From Deltaproteobacteria bacterium (GTDB lineage Bacteria > Desulfobacterota > Desulfarculia > Adiutricales > Adiutricaceae), in contig JAISMF010000020.1 of assembly GCA_031276865.1 (NCBI GenBank), positions 1 through 64,000 on the forward strand: a DNA stretch of 64,000 nucleotides, in the 5' to 3' direction. The translations under genes and the position numbers were made by a program. A model generated the notes under the pieces. It saw only the letters and a program-made list of their open reading frames with translations, was not told where the DNA came from and did not search any database. How positions within the stretch are numbered: the stretch's first letter is position 1; each line of letters opens with the position of its first letter. This document shows positions 63,951 to 64,000 of the stretch, one piece after another.

Positions 63951-64000
63951 ATGACAGGCAAATTAGCTCCCCTGTTTATCGCTCTGCTCGCGGCTTTCGC
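63951..64000 (+). CDS. Start of an exported protein, cut by the window edge
   Basis: The ATG at 63951 follows AAAGGAAAATCA. The 16 visible codons, MTGKLAPLFIALLAAF, look like a signal peptide. Nothing can be said of its function. Confidence 0.45.
   Translation, partial: MTGKLAPLFIALLAAF

Overview
The window looks like a chromosomal segment of a motile, Gram-negative, probably anaerobic bacterium. The best guess is Desulfobacterota (former Deltaproteobacteria). This rests on the style of the proteins and on the late flagellar gene order motA - ompA/motB - motB - fliL - fliM - fliN - fliO - fliP - fliQ - fliR - flhB - flhA - flhF - flhG - fliA, which as I remember resembles Desulfovibrio-type gene order. 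No rRNA or tRNA was seen that could confirm it. Genes are GC-rich, while many spacers are long, AT-rich and contain decayed gene pieces. My rough sum of supported genes covers only about 70% of the window, which suggests a genome with ongoing gene decay.

Layout. 0.4-6 kb, minus strand: an MNIO (DUF692) enzyme, a NeuB-type sialic acid synthase, a small lipoprotein, a J-domain protein overlapping surE, and a DUF1573 protein. 6.7-9.4 kb, minus: a two-gene unit whose proteins share a PH-like domain; the second is fused to an M48 (HtpX-like) peptidase fold in which all zinc ligands are lost. 10-17 kb: a glycosyltransferase, pta-proC, a lipoprotein hydrolase and hisC. 18.5-22.8 kb, minus: dnaA and xseA, separated by the remains of a tandem duplication (two intergenic copies flanking dead pieces of xseA and dnaA). 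22.8-25.3 kb: a mostly empty spacer. 25-33 kb: a peptide-binding protein, a SatP-type acetate transporter, an RtcB-family RNA ligase with a small unknown partner, a lipoprotein, a broken AAA-type ATPase gene and a PilZ protein. 34-44.5 kb: an M16 protease, an Aas-like acyltransferase/acyl-ACP synthetase fusion, a very AT-rich spacer and a large autotransporter. 45-63.5 kb: the flagellar stator, switch, export and regulatory genes, ending in a giant FliL-like protein.

How it works together. MotA and two MotB-like proteins would form the stator with FliL; FliM and FliN the switch; FliO/P/Q/R with FlhA/B the export gate; FlhF and FlhG set flagellar position and number; FliA drives late genes. 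The PilZ protein could link cyclic di-GMP to this motor. Sigma-54-type promoters are readable before motA and before the autotransporter, so motility and surface adhesion may share a regulator class.

The most unusual points are the PH-like/dead-M48 pair, the dnaA-xseA duplication remnant, the complementary degeneration of the two MotB paralogues, NPTR instead of NPTH in FlhB, and a probably inactive acyltransferase half in the Aas-like fusion.
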